NCBI GenBank assembly: GCA_964383815.1
Contig: CAYLIC010000004.1
Location: 1 to 64,000 of the forward strand
DNA length: 64,000 bases
Direction of reading: 5' to 3'
Origin: UBA11524 sp964383815
GTDB lineage: Bacteria > Bacillota > Clostridia > Christensenellales > Aristaeellaceae
Both the position numbers and the translations under genes were made by a program. The notes beneath the pieces were generated by a model. It made no database searches and was not told the origin of the DNA. It saw nothing but the letters and a program-made list of their open reading frames with translations. Shown here piece by piece: positions 15,320 to 23,128 of the stretch. Position 1 is the stretch's first letter, and each line of letters begins with the position of its first letter.

Positions 15320-16187
15320 CCTTGACCGGGCAATTGGACCAACGCCCACATCCTTTGATGAAAAAATGCGCCGCACCCTGCGCGGCCTGCAGGAGGAGAC
15401 ACCCAGGCACAGGGCCGGCGTGCGCCGCGCTGTTGTGCTGGGTGTGGCACTGGCTGTGGTGTGCTCCACGGCTGTGGCACTCATGTCCCGGGGTGTGAAG
15501 TGGTACTACGACAACCGGTTTACCGCCTACCAGCAGTACGAGCCGGAGCGGTATGAGGCCATCATCAGCCATTTGCAGACGGATGTGGAGCAGACGAGGA
15601 CGGCGGATGAGGACATTGACATTGCGGTAACGGAGATTTCCTGGGCGCCCAGGCAGCAAATGATGGTGGTGGAGGTAACTGCCGTGGCGCTGGATCAGGA
15701 GCGTATTGAGCTGCATCCCATGGAAAACCTGGATGCTGATGGATCCTATGTGGGCGAGGGGAACCTGGGCTTGTACCCATATGACGAGGAGGCCCGGGAG
15801 AAGCACTGGCTGTGGACGGAAAACGGCTTTGGCCCGGTGGATGAAATGGTCGATCCTGGAAAAGAACTGCTGCTGGTGAATTGCGGCTGGGTTCACCTGG
15901 ACGGGGATATTCTTATTGGCGACATGTCCAGCATGGACAGCTATGTGCAGGAGGACGGCAGCGTGCACATCATCATTGAGGTGCGGATGGACTTCCTCCA
16001 GCAGGACAAGGACGCGGAAATGGACAGCGGCGATGTGAGCCTGGCGGAAAAGCTGCGCCACGCGCTGCAGCAGGATACCATGACACTGACCATTCCCTAC
16101 ACCGTAACGCCCTATACCGAGGATGACGATGCCCTGTACAACGGCGGCAGGGATGGGGAAATCAGCTTCGCTGTCAAGGTCGAATAA
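15306..16187 (+). CDS. Probable membrane anti-sigma factor (DUF4179-like)
   Basis: 293 residues. A cytoplasmic N-terminus of about 37 residues (SFDEKMRRTLRGLQEE) would bind the sigma factor. It is followed by one membrane helix (about residues 39-58, AVVLGVALAVVCSTAVAL) and an extracellular domain of about 230 acidic residues. The size and layout fit the DUF4179-type partners of ECF sigma factors in Firmicutes. The extracellular domain presumably senses envelope stress. No typical zinc-binding anti-sigma motif is present. The 14-base overlap with the sigma gene implies coupled translation. Confidence 0.75.
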   Translation: MRSNDLDRAIGPTPTSFDEKMRRTLRGLQEETPRHRAGVRRAVVLGVALAVVCSTAVALMSRGVKWYYDNRFTAYQQYEPERYEAIISHLQTDVEQTRTADEDIDIAVTEISWAPRQQMMVVEVTAVALDQERIELHPMENLDADGSYVGEGNLGLYPYDEEAREKHWLWTENGFGPVDEMVDPGKELLLVNCGWVHLDGDILIGDMSSMDSYVQEDGSVHIIIEVRMDFLQQDKDAEMDSGDVSLAEKLRHALQQDTMTLTIPYTVTPYTEDDDALYNGGRDGEISFAVKVE

Positions 16188-16264
16188 GGCGCTGTTTTGT
16201 GAAAATGTCACAAAAAATTTGCATTTTTCGGCGGTTTTTCGCTTTCCTCCGCCTTGCATGTGTG

Positions 16265-16270
16265 CTATAA
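16265..16270 (+). promoter_or_regulatory. Extended -10 promoter before the CdaR/PucR-like gene
   Basis: TGC followed by TATAAT, with no good -35 at 17 bases. An A/T-rich run (CAAAAAATTTGCATTTTTC) lies upstream. Confidence 0.55.
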
Positions 16271-16318
16271 TGGTCGGTGATGGGGAAGGAAGACTTTCCC
16301 GGAAGGAGCGAAAGCCAC

Positions 16319-17368
16319 ATGGATAAGCATTTGCAGGAGCGGCTGGAGGCGGTGCTGTCCCAGCTGTCCATACCGGTGGGTGTGATGGAGCGGGACGGCG
16401 GCATGCAGCTGCCAGCCGATACCCGCGCTGCCCTGAAGGATTTAACCGATGGCGTTCCCGAGAGCATGAATGGCATGCTGTATCTTGCCGTGAAGCAGCC
16501 CTCGGTGCTTTTGTCCTGCCCGGACAAGCTGCCCGGTGCCAGGGATGTGCTGCTGCTGGGCAGTGCGCTGGTCAGCAGCATGGGCGGCAGCGAGGCCCAC
16601 AGCGAGAACAGCTTTGACGTATACCGCCGGGCGCTGCGGGGCGAAACCTCCGGCGCGGAGCTGGAGGCCCTGTGCGCTGAGCACCAGATTCCCCCGGAGC
16701 TGGAGCGCTGTGTGATGGTCTTTCACATGGTGCAGACCGGGCGGGAGCGGGCCTTCGACCTGCTGAGGGACATTACTCCCATACAGGACAAGGATGTGCT
16801 GATTGACCTGGACAGGCACACCGTGGCCCTGGTGAAGGACGTGACCGATGGGGAAACCGTGGAGGAGCAGATGCAGTTTGCTCAGGCCCTGCAGGAAACC
16901 CTCATGAGTGAAACCGCCCACCAGATGACCGTGGGCATTGGCAGCAGCCGTCATACCATGGACGAATTGCGGGAAAGCTATGCCGAGGCCAAGCGGGCCA
17001 TTGAGGTTGGGCGCATATTCCAGCCGGAAAGCAGCCTGCATGTGTTCAGCCGGCTGATTCTGGAGCGGTTTTTGATGGAGCTGCCCCAGGACATCAGCGC
17101 CTATTATCATTCCCTGCTGTTCAACAGGAAAACCCTGCGCCTGTTTAACGAGGAAATGCTCTACACCATCGACATGTTCTTCAAGAAAGATTTGAACCTT
17201 TCCGACACGGCGCGCCAGCTGTATATCCACCGCAACACCCTGGTATACCGGCTGGACAAGGTGCAGCGGCAGACAGGCCTTGACCTGCGCTCCTTTGACG
17301 ATGCGGTGACCTTCAAAATTCTGATGGAACTGAAAAAATGCGGCGGCGAGAAGCTGAACCGGAAATAA
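16319..17368 (+). CDS. CdaR/PucR-like transcriptional regulator
   Basis: 349 residues. The last 60 residues match the PucR C-terminal helix-turn-helix (DLNLSDTARQLYIHRNTLVYRLDKVQRQTGLDLR), preceded by a GGDEF-like CdaR middle domain (MTVGIGSSRHTMDELRESYAEAKRAI). The N-terminal 120 residues would be the sensor; its ligand is unknown. It lies just before the ctpA-like gene, with 16 bases between them and no terminator, so the two are probably co-transcribed. RBS GGAAGGAG is nine bases before the ATG. Confidence 0.85.
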   Translation: MDKHLQERLEAVLSQLSIPVGVMERDGGMQLPADTRAALKDLTDGVPESMNGMLYLAVKQPSVLLSCPDKLPGARDVLLLGSALVSSMGGSEAHSENSFDVYRRALRGETSGAELEALCAEHQIPPELERCVMVFHMVQTGRERAFDLLRDITPIQDKDVLIDLDRHTVALVKDVTDGETVEEQMQFAQALQETLMSETAHQMTVGIGSSRHTMDELRESYAEAKRAIEVGRIFQPESSLHVFSRLILERFLMELPQDISAYYHSLLFNRKTLRLFNEEMLYTIDMFFKKDLNLSDTARQLYIHRNTLVYRLDKVQRQTGLDLRSFDDAVTFKILMELKKCGGEKLNRK

Positions 17369-17384
17369 TCGGAGGGTGCATGAC

Positions 17385-18626
17385 ATGAAAAAGAAACTGC
17401 TGCTGTTAACGGCCCTTGCGCTGACCGCCTGCCTGGTGTGCGGCTGTGCCTATCTGCCCCTGTCCGGCATGACGAACATGCTGGGCATTGCCCAGAAAGA
17501 CACCCCGGTGGACAATGGTGAAACAGTGACCATCTCCAGGGAGCTGTACGAAAGGTATCAGCAGTTTGACAAGCTGCTGGAGCTGCAGGACATTGCAGAC
17601 GCCTATTTCTTTGAGGAGTTTGACGAGAACGACCTGCTGGATGGCGCAGCCCGCGGCCTGCTGTCCGGCCTGGGCGACCCGTATACCTACTACTATACAC
17701 CCGAGGAATACGCCGAAATGTGGGAGGATGACGAGGGCGAGTATGCCGGTGTGGGCATCCAGATTTCCGGCAACTACCTGACAGGCATCTGCACCATCAG
17801 CCGCGTGTTTGACAATGGCCCGGCCCGGGAGGCTGGCGTGCACAAGGGCGATGTGCTGTACAAGGTGGAGGATTTGTATGTTACTGCCGCTACCCTGAAC
17901 GATGCGGTGGACATTATGCGCGGCACGCCCGGCACGGATGTGGAGGTAACCTTCCTGCGGGACGGGGAGGAGATGACCTTCACCCTGACCCGGGCGCAGA
18001 TTAGCGTGAACCGGGTGGAAAGCGGCATGCTGGCGGACAGCGTGGGGTACATTGCCCTGTATGAGTTTGCAGGGGACTGCGCCACCAAGTTTGAGGAGGC
18101 GCTGACCAGCCTGACCCGGCAGGGCGCGAAGGGTATCATCATCGACCTGCGGGACAACCCCGGCGGCTGGGTGGAGGATGCCAAGGCCATAGGCGACCTG
18201 TTCCTGGATGAGGGCACCCTGTGCTACCTGGAATACCGGGACGGCACCCGGGAGTATTACAAGACCACTGATGGCAAGGCGGATGTGGAGCTGGTGATCC
18301 TGCTGAACGAAAACAGCGCCTCCTCCTCCGAGATTCTCTCCGGCGCGCTGAAGGACCGGGCAGACGCTACCATTGTGGGCGTGCAGAGCTATGGCAAGGG
18401 GATCGTGCAGAGCGTGGTTCCCATTGCCAGCGACGGCTCCGGCATGCAGCTGACCATCGCCCAGTATTACACGCCCAATGGCAACAAGGTGCACAAGATT
18501 GGCATTACGCCGGATGTGGAAATCGACCTGCCCGAGGGTGACAACGGCATGTATGAGTTTGGCGACCTGGCGGATGCTCAGCTGGCCAAGGCCCTGGAGG
18601 TTATGCAGGAGAAGCTGGCAAGGTGA
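17385..18626 (+). CDS. C-terminal processing protease, S41 family (CtpA-like lipoprotein)
   Basis: 413 residues. A lipoprotein-type signal ends at LVCGC (Cys at about residue 21). A PDZ domain follows (about 115-195, GVGIQISGNYLTG... GVHKGDVLYKVEDLYV), then the S41 catalytic domain with the serine region NENSASSSEILSGALKD and the general-base lysine in SYGKGIVQSV. Such proteases trim C-termini of exported proteins and, in spore formers, can process signalling proteins. The ATG at 17385, eight bases after GGAGGG, is preferred over the GTG at 17376. A terminator follows directly. Confidence 0.93.
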   Translation: MKKKLLLLTALALTACLVCGCAYLPLSGMTNMLGIAQKDTPVDNGETVTISRELYERYQQFDKLLELQDIADAYFFEEFDENDLLDGAARGLLSGLGDPYTYYYTPEEYAEMWEDDEGEYAGVGIQISGNYLTGICTISRVFDNGPAREAGVHKGDVLYKVEDLYVTAATLNDAVDIMRGTPGTDVEVTFLRDGEEMTFTLTRAQISVNRVESGMLADSVGYIALYEFAGDCATKFEEALTSLTRQGAKGIIIDLRDNPGGWVEDAKAIGDLFLDEGTLCYLEYRDGTREYYKTTDGKADVELVILLNENSASSSEILSGALKDRADATIVGVQSYGKGIVQSVVPIASDGSGMQLTIAQYYTPNGNKVHKIGITPDVEIDLPEGDNGMYEFGDLADAQLAKALEVMQEKLAR

Positions 18627-18631
18627 TCTGT

Positions 18632-18667
18632 GTTCGGGGATGGAAAGCACATCCCCGGACTTTTTTG
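18632..18667 (+). terminator. Intrinsic terminator of the ctpA-like gene
   Basis: TTCGGGGATG and CATCCCCGGA pair around a GAAAGCA loop, followed by TTTTTT. Confidence 0.85.
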
Positions 18668-18687
18668 TTAGAAAAATGTCAAAATGC

Positions 18688-18716
18688 TTTTCAAAGGGTG
18701 AAAAGTGGGGTATAAT
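18688..18716 (+). promoter_or_regulatory. Sigma-A promoter of the TM1266-ABC operon
   Basis: TTTTCA, a 17-base spacer and a perfect TATAAT (18711-18716). The start is predicted near 18723, leaving a leader of about 185 bases before the first ATG. Confidence 0.65.
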
Positions 18717-18722
18717 CAATAT

Positions 18723-18890
18723 AGCCAATATGCCAAACCCTAGCGGCAACGTGCGGGGGAGGCCAGGCAAAACACTCCTGATTGACTGCCCGGGTGCGCC
18801 CTGGCGGGAGATGGGAAAGGGGGACGAGGATATGCTGCTGTTGCTGGGCGAGCCATAGCGTTTTTTGCGTGCTGGCTTACCCGCTTTTTT
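18723..18890 (+). promoter_or_regulatory. Structured leader RNA with terminator: candidate riboswitch
   Basis: The leader contains a GNRA-capped hairpin (CCC-TA-GCG-GCAA-CGT-GC-GGG, 18738-18757) and a long-range helix GCCAGG/CCTGGC (18762-18767 with 18800-18805). An intrinsic terminator (AGCCA/TGGCT extended by GGG/CCC, then TTTTTT, 18846-18890) ends ten bases before the RBS-bearing segment. A promoter, a folded 5' domain and a terminator before the RBS are the parts of a transcriptional riboswitch or attenuator. I could not match it to TPP, cobalamin, SAM, THF or ZTP consensus motifs from memory. The ligand is unknown. Confidence 0.55.
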
Positions 18891-18907
18891 ATTGGAGGTG
18901 TGGAACA

Positions 18908-19177
18908 ATGGGCGACACACGCTTAGGCTTTGTTGGCGTGGTGGTGGAGGAACGCTCCCGCGCCGAGGACGTGAACCGCATCCTGTCCGCATTTGGCGGA
19001 ATCATCCGCGGGCGCATCGGCATTCCCGATCAGGAATCCGGTCTGGCGGTGATTGGCCTGGTGGTGGAGGGAAGCAATGAGCAGGTTGGCGCCATGACCG
19101 GCAAGCTGGGGAACCTCTCCGGTGTGACGGTGAAAAGCGCGCTGACTGCGAAGAAAATCCGAAAGGAAGATGAATGA
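18908..19177 (+). CDS. Iron-only hydrogenase system regulator-like protein (TM1266 family)
   Basis: 89 residues with an ACT/NikR-C-like beta-alpha-beta pattern: LGFVGVVVEERSRAEDVN, GGIIRGRIGIPDQESGLAVIGLVVEG and MTGKLGNLSGVTVKSAL. This is the pattern of TM1266-type proteins that accompany [FeFe]-hydrogenase maturation genes. Here it does not sit with hydEFG but heads an ABC-transporter operon, with an ATGA overlap to the substrate-binding protein gene. It has no DNA-binding domain, so a ligand-sensing or allosteric role is likely. The ATG at 18908 follows TTGGAGGTG. Confidence 0.85.
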   Translation: MGDTRLGFVGVVVEERSRAEDVNRILSAFGGIIRGRIGIPDQESGLAVIGLVVEGSNEQVGAMTGKLGNLSGVTVKSALTAKKIRKEDE

Positions 19178-20136
19178 TGATGAAGAGATTTGCTGCTATT
19201 CTGCTGGTGCTGGTTGTGGCGCTGGGCATGGTTTCCCTGGCTGGCGCGGAGGATGCCATTAACGTATACGCCCTGAAGGGCCCCACCGGCATCGGTATGG
19301 TGAAGGTGATGAACGACAACGACGGCACCTATGCCTTCACCCTGGCTGGCGCGCCGGATGAGGTGGTTGCTGCGGTGGTCAGCGGGCAGGCGGATATTGC
19401 TGCTGTGCCCACCAACCTGGCTGCTACCCTTTACGCAAAAACCGAAGGCAATGTGCAGCTGGTGGCCCTGAACACCCTGGGTGTGCTGCACATCCTGACC
19501 AGCAACCCGGACATCAACACCCTGGAAGACCTGAAGGGCAAGGCCATTTATGCCACGGGCCAGGGCTCCACCCCGGAATATGTGCTGAACTACATCCTGG
19601 AGGCCAACGGCCTGACCGAGGATGTGACTGTGGAATACAAGGCCGAGCATGCGGAGCTTGCCACGCTGGCGGCCTCCGGCATGGTGGACATTGCCATGCT
19701 GCCTGAACCCAATGTGACCAGCGTGCTGAGCCAGAACGGGGACTTCCGCATTGCGCTGGATGTAACCGAGCTGTTCAACCAGGCCGCTGCCGACAGGAAC
19801 GAGAACGCCGTGCTGAGCATGGGTTGCGTGATTGCCAACAGGGAATGGGCCGCTGCCAATGCCGACAGGCTGGCTGCCTTTATGGCTGCCTACGCTGCCA
19901 GCGTGGAGTTTGTTAACAGCGACGTGGAGGCTGCAAGCACCATGGTGGAGGCTCAGGGCATCATTCCCAAGGCTGCTGTGGCCAGGAAGGCCATTCCCAA
20001 CTGCCACATTGTGTTCATCACCGGTGAAGAGATGAAGGAGCAGATTGCCCCATTCTTCCAGGTGCTGTATAATGCCAACCCCAAGTCTGTAGGCGGCGAG
20101 CTGCCTGGCGAGAACTTCTACTACATTGCAAAGTAA
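19174..20136 (+). CDS. ABC transporter substrate-binding protein (SsuA/THI5-like)
   Basis: 320 residues. A Sec signal peptide (residues 1-25, ending SLAGA-ED) precedes a type-2 periplasmic-binding fold of the NitT/TauT/THI5 group: INVYALKGPTGIGMVKVM, VVSGQADIAAVPTNLA, LEDLKGKAIYATGQGSTPEY and SGMVDIAMLPEPNV. Known ligands of the group include sulfonates, nitrate and thiamine-pyrimidine precursors; the sequence does not settle which. No lipobox cysteine is seen, so its anchoring is unclear. It overlaps the TM1266-like gene by ATGA and is followed six bases later by the permease. Confidence 0.88.
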   Translation: MMMKRFAAILLVLVVALGMVSLAGAEDAINVYALKGPTGIGMVKVMNDNDGTYAFTLAGAPDEVVAAVVSGQADIAAVPTNLAATLYAKTEGNVQLVALNTLGVLHILTSNPDINTLEDLKGKAIYATGQGSTPEYVLNYILEANGLTEDVTVEYKAEHAELATLAASGMVDIAMLPEPNVTSVLSQNGDFRIALDVTELFNQAAADRNENAVLSMGCVIANREWAAANADRLAAFMAAYAASVEFVNSDVEAASTMVEAQGIIPKAAVARKAIPNCHIVFITGEEMKEQIAPFFQVLYNANPKSVGGELPGENFYYIAK

Positions 20137-20142
20137 ACGGCT

Positions 20143-20898
20143 ATGAATGAAAAGCTCAAATCAGCGCTGCGAAAGGCGCTTCCGGTGATATTCTGGCTGC
20201 TGGTTTGGGCAGCCTGCCACCGGGCGGTGGGGTCGGACTTGCTGCTGGCCTCACCGCTGCAGGTGGCGAGGCGCTTTGCCTTTGTGGGCGAGGCGTCCTT
20301 TTGGCGTTGCGTGGGCATGTCCCTGTGGCGGACGGCGGCGGCCTATGCCCTGGGTGTGGTGCTGGGATGCGCGCTGGCGGCCCTGTGCCATGCCTCCCGC
20401 TGGGCGGATGCCGTGCTCTCACCGGCGCTGCTGGTGGTGCGGGCCACGCCTGTGGCGTCCTTCATCATTCTGGCGCTGGTATGGCTGTCCGCCTCCAATG
20501 TCCCCATCCTGGCAGGCCTGCTGATGGTAACGCCTGTGGTGTTTGCCAACGTGCGGGAGGGCATTGACTCCACCGACAAACAGTTGCTGGAAATGGCCCG
20601 CCTCTTTGGCTGGAGCCGCTGGAAAACCTGGCGGCGGGTGGTGATTCCCACCGTGCTGCCCACCTTTGTGGCGGCCTGCGAGGCCTGCGTGGGTCTGTGC
20701 TTTAAGGCAACCATTGCGGCGGAGGTCATCGGCGTGCCGAAGAACGCCATTGGTACCCAGCTGTACAACGCGAAAATCTACCTGGAAACTGATGCGCTAT
20801 TGGCCTGGACACTGGTGGTCATTCTGCTGAGCATGGCTATCGAACGGCTGCTGAAGGCGGCATTCGAAAGGGGGCTGCGCCGTGTGCATCACGCTTGA
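20143..20898 (+). CDS. ABC transporter permease (SsuC/ThiX-like)
   Basis: 251 residues with about six membrane helices. The cytoplasmic EAA-type loop is visible as LLEMARLFGWSRWKTWRRVVIPTVLPT (about residues 145-172). The NitT/TauT permease features VVRATPVASFIILALVWL and GLCFKATIAAEVIG are also present. It would form the channel for the SsuA/THI5-like binding protein with the ATPase encoded next, whose GTG start lies 17 bases inside this gene. Confidence 0.9.
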   Translation: MNEKLKSALRKALPVIFWLLVWAACHRAVGSDLLLASPLQVARRFAFVGEASFWRCVGMSLWRTAAAYALGVVLGCALAALCHASRWADAVLSPALLVVRATPVASFIILALVWLSASNVPILAGLLMVTPVVFANVREGIDSTDKQLLEMARLFGWSRWKTWRRVVIPTVLPTFVAACEACVGLCFKATIAAEVIGVPKNAIGTQLYNAKIYLETDALLAWTLVVILLSMAIERLLKAAFERGLRRVHHA

Positions 20899-21457
20899 GG
20901 GTGTGTGCCGTGCCTTTGATGGCAGGCAGGTGCTGCAAAACATCAGCCTGACCCTGCCGGACAAGGGTGCGGTGTGCTTCTTTGGCCCGTCCGGCTGCGG
21001 GAAAACCACCCTGCTGCGGCTTATCTGCGGGCTGGACAAGCCGGACGCCGGGCAGGTGAGCATCCCTAAGGGACTGCGCTTTGCCTGCCACTTTCAGGAG
21101 GATCGGCTGCTGCCCTGGTATACAGCGGCGGAAAACCTGCGCCTGGTGGGCGCGGAGCCGGAGCCTTGGCTGGACAAGGTACATTTGGCGGATGCAGCCG
21201 ACCTTTATCCCAATGAGCTTTCCGGTGGTATGAGGCGGCGGCTGTCCCTGGCCCGGGCACTGGCCCATGAAAGCGATGTGCTGGTGCTGGACGAGCCCGT
21301 CCGGGAGCTGGACGAGCCAACGGCGGAGGCCATGCTGGAGCTGATCCGCCAGGAGCAAGGCAACCGGCTGCTGCTGCTGGTGACCCACGACCGGGCACAG
21401 GCGGAGAAGCTGGGGTGCAAAACCTTTGAATTTCCCATTGATCATGCCGTGCTGTAG
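20882..21457 (+). CDS. ABC transporter ATP-binding protein, short form
   Basis: 191 residues, shorter than the usual 240-260. Present are Walker A GPSGCGKTTL, Q-loop ACHFQEDRLLPW, signature NELSGGMRRRLSLARAL, Walker B DVLVLDEPVRELDEP and H-loop LLVTHDRAQA. The C-terminal helical tail found in SsuB/TauB is missing, but the catalytic core looks complete. The GTG start overlaps the permease by 17 bases. A terminator follows about 50 bases later, closing the four-gene operon. Confidence 0.9.
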   Translation: MCITLEGVCRAFDGRQVLQNISLTLPDKGAVCFFGPSGCGKTTLLRLICGLDKPDAGQVSIPKGLRFACHFQEDRLLPWYTAAENLRLVGAEPEPWLDKVHLADAADLYPNELSGGMRRRLSLARALAHESDVLVLDEPVRELDEPTAEAMLELIRQEQGNRLLLLVTHDRAQAEKLGCKTFEFPIDHAVL

Positions 21458-21504
21458 GTTGCACGGCGAAGAGCACCACAAGATGAAGTGCCTTCCAGCC
21501 TTTT

Positions 21505-21537
21505 CCCCGCACGCCGCGCAGGCATGCGGGGTGTTTT
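21505..21537 (+). terminator. Intrinsic terminator of the TM1266-ABC operon
   Basis: CCCCGCA and TGCGGGG pair around a 13-base loop that can itself pair, followed by TGTTTT. Confidence 0.7.
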
Positions 21538-21645
21538 ATGCCGAATGACAAATGCATCAAACACTGATAGCACGCTGAAAGCCTGTCAAAAAAACTGTTT
21601 CCGCGCCCGGGAGAGGGAAGGGTTTCTCCGTGGGATTGTCGAAAT

Positions 21646-21660
21646 TGTACTCACAGTACA
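21646..21660. promoter_or_regulatory. Perfect palindrome upstream of the XRE gene
   Basis: TGTACT-CAC-AGTACA is a perfect 6-3-6 inverted repeat about 80 bases before the regulator's ATG. It has the size of an XRE-family operator and may serve autoregulation. Confidence 0.45.
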
Positions 21661-21741
21661 GTTTATTCTTTTGGTTAGTTCCGGGAAAGAGAAAAAACAT
21701 GTAAAATGAAGCGAAAACTGTGCAAGCAGGAGGGATATGCG

Positions 21742-22059
21742 ATGGATTATCAGGATCTGGGGCGGCGGGTGCGCAACGTTCGCCAGCACGCAGGCCTTAC
21801 CCAAGAGATGCTGGCGGAGAAGGTGGGCATTTCCGCGTCCTTCCTGGGGCATATCGAGCGCGGCACCCGTGCTGCCAGCCTGGAAACCTTTGTTGCCCTG
21901 TGCAACGAGCTGTGCATCAGCCCTGTTTACCTGCTGCAGGCCAGCCTGCACAAGAATGACAACTACCACTACCCCACCAGCCTTTCCGAGGACGACCGGG
22001 TGACCCTGAGCCGCTTCCTCCACCTGGCGGAGGAGGCTGTGACCGGCTGGTACAAGTAA
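21742..22059 (+). CDS. XRE-family transcriptional regulator
   Basis: 105 residues. Residues 5-62 are a classic Cro/CI helix-turn-helix (LGRRVRNVRQHAGLTQEMLAEKVGISASFLGHIERGTRAASLETF). The remaining 40 residues (NDNYHYPTSLSEDDRVTLSRF) would dimerise. AGGAGGG lies six bases before the ATG at 21742. It probably binds the TGTACT palindrome upstream; its other targets are unknown. It is isolated by a weak terminator from the next gene, which has its own promoter. Confidence 0.88.
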   Translation: MDYQDLGRRVRNVRQHAGLTQEMLAEKVGISASFLGHIERGTRAASLETFVALCNELCISPVYLLQASLHKNDNYHYPTSLSEDDRVTLSRFLHLAEEAVTGWYK

Positions 22060-22076
22060 CGGCCCCGGAAAATCCC

Positions 22077-22105
22077 GGCCTCCCTTAAACGCGGAAGGCC
22101 TTTTT
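22077..22105 (+). terminator. Weak intrinsic terminator of the XRE gene
   Basis: GGCCT and AGGCC pair around a 14-base loop and are followed by TTTTT. Confidence 0.55.
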
Positions 22106-22134
22106 GGATGCGCTGCGCCTCCCTTTGCACCGGG

Positions 22135-22163
22135 TTGACGGAGCAGCGGGAATGGGATATAAT
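22135..22163 (+). promoter_or_regulatory. Sigma-A promoter of the phosphodiester glycosidase gene
   Basis: TTGACG, 17 bases, TATAAT. Strong match. An AGGAGG RBS follows directly. Confidence 0.82.
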
Positions 22164-22182
22164 GGCATGAGGAGGTATGATG

Positions 22183-23109
22183 ATGAAACGCATGATGATT
22201 CTGCTGATGGTGCTGTTGCTGGCGGCGTCTACCGCGCATGCCGCTATGCCGGTGCAGGTGTACGACCTGCACCAGTGGCCGGAAACCAACGATGCCGGCT
22301 TTCTGAACGAGGGCGAAACGCCGGTGTATTACAAGGATCACCAGGAAGGCTACTGGCTCTATGTGGATGACACCCTGCGCCTGGAAATCACCCGTACCCA
22401 GACCAGTGATCCGCTGATGACCTATTACCTGGCGGATATGTTTCTGGCGCCAGGCTCCTCTGTCTACACGGCGAGCCATAACGAGGAAAACCCCGGACGC
22501 ACCAATGGTCTGCCCCAGGACATTGCCCTGAAGCACAACGTGGTGTATGCCCAGAGCGCTGATTTTTACTCCTATCGGGTCAGCCATAAGCAGCGCACGG
22601 GGAGCATTGTGCGGGATGGAAAGATTCTGTACAGCAAGACCTATACCAAAATGCAGACCCGCATGCCCAACCTGGCTACCATCGGTTTCTTTCCCTCCGG
22701 CAAGGCCGAGGTGAACGAGGCCTGGGAAATGTCTGCCCAGGAGTATGTGAACAGGGGCGCCACCACGGTGCTGGCCTTTGGCCCGCTGCTGGTGCGGGAC
22801 TGGGAAATGCAGGACCTTTCCAGCAACGCCTTCTCCTATAAGGAACCCCGCAGCTGCTTTGGCATTGTGGAGCCAAACCACTTTGTGGGCCTGCTGGTGG
22901 AGGGCCGCAAGAATCATTCCGATGGCGCCACCCTGGCCCAGTGTGCCCAAATCCTCTACGATTTCGGCTGCAAGAACGCCATTAACCTGGATGGCGGCAA
23001 CACTGCTGCCATGCTGTTCATGGGTGAAAGCGTTCAGCTGAGCAACAATGGCGGCATTCACAAGAACGACCGGGCGATTCCGGATATTCTCTGTGCCGGT
23101 TCCTACTGA
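22183..23109 (+). CDS. Secreted phosphodiester glycosidase (NAGPA domain)
   Basis: 308 residues. A short signal peptide (MILLMVLLLAASTAHA) is followed by a NAGPA-type domain related to the enzyme that uncovers mannose-6-phosphate tags. Conserved elements are NVVYAQSADFYSYR, TVLAFGPLLVRDW, RSCFGIVEP and the C-terminal NAINLDGGNTAAMLFMGE, which holds the catalytic LDGG. In Firmicutes such proteins act on cell-surface phosphodiester-linked sugars, perhaps teichoic-acid-like polymers. Three consecutive ATGs are possible starts; 22183 is best spaced (seven bases) from GGAGG. Confidence 0.88.
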   Translation: MKRMMILLMVLLLAASTAHAAMPVQVYDLHQWPETNDAGFLNEGETPVYYKDHQEGYWLYVDDTLRLEITRTQTSDPLMTYYLADMFLAPGSSVYTASHNEENPGRTNGLPQDIALKHNVVYAQSADFYSYRVSHKQRTGSIVRDGKILYSKTYTKMQTRMPNLATIGFFPSGKAEVNEAWEMSAQEYVNRGATTVLAFGPLLVRDWEMQDLSSNAFSYKEPRSCFGIVEPNHFVGLLVEGRKNHSDGATLAQCAQILYDFGCKNAINLDGGNTAAMLFMGESVQLSNNGGIHKNDRAIPDILCAGSY

Positions 23110-23128
23110 TGGCGGGAAAGGACTTGCG

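Noticed and set aside
18723..18890. TPP riboswitch before the THI5-like transporter operon.
   Set aside because: The conserved CUGAGA and the 3' ACCUGAUC-type core are not present.
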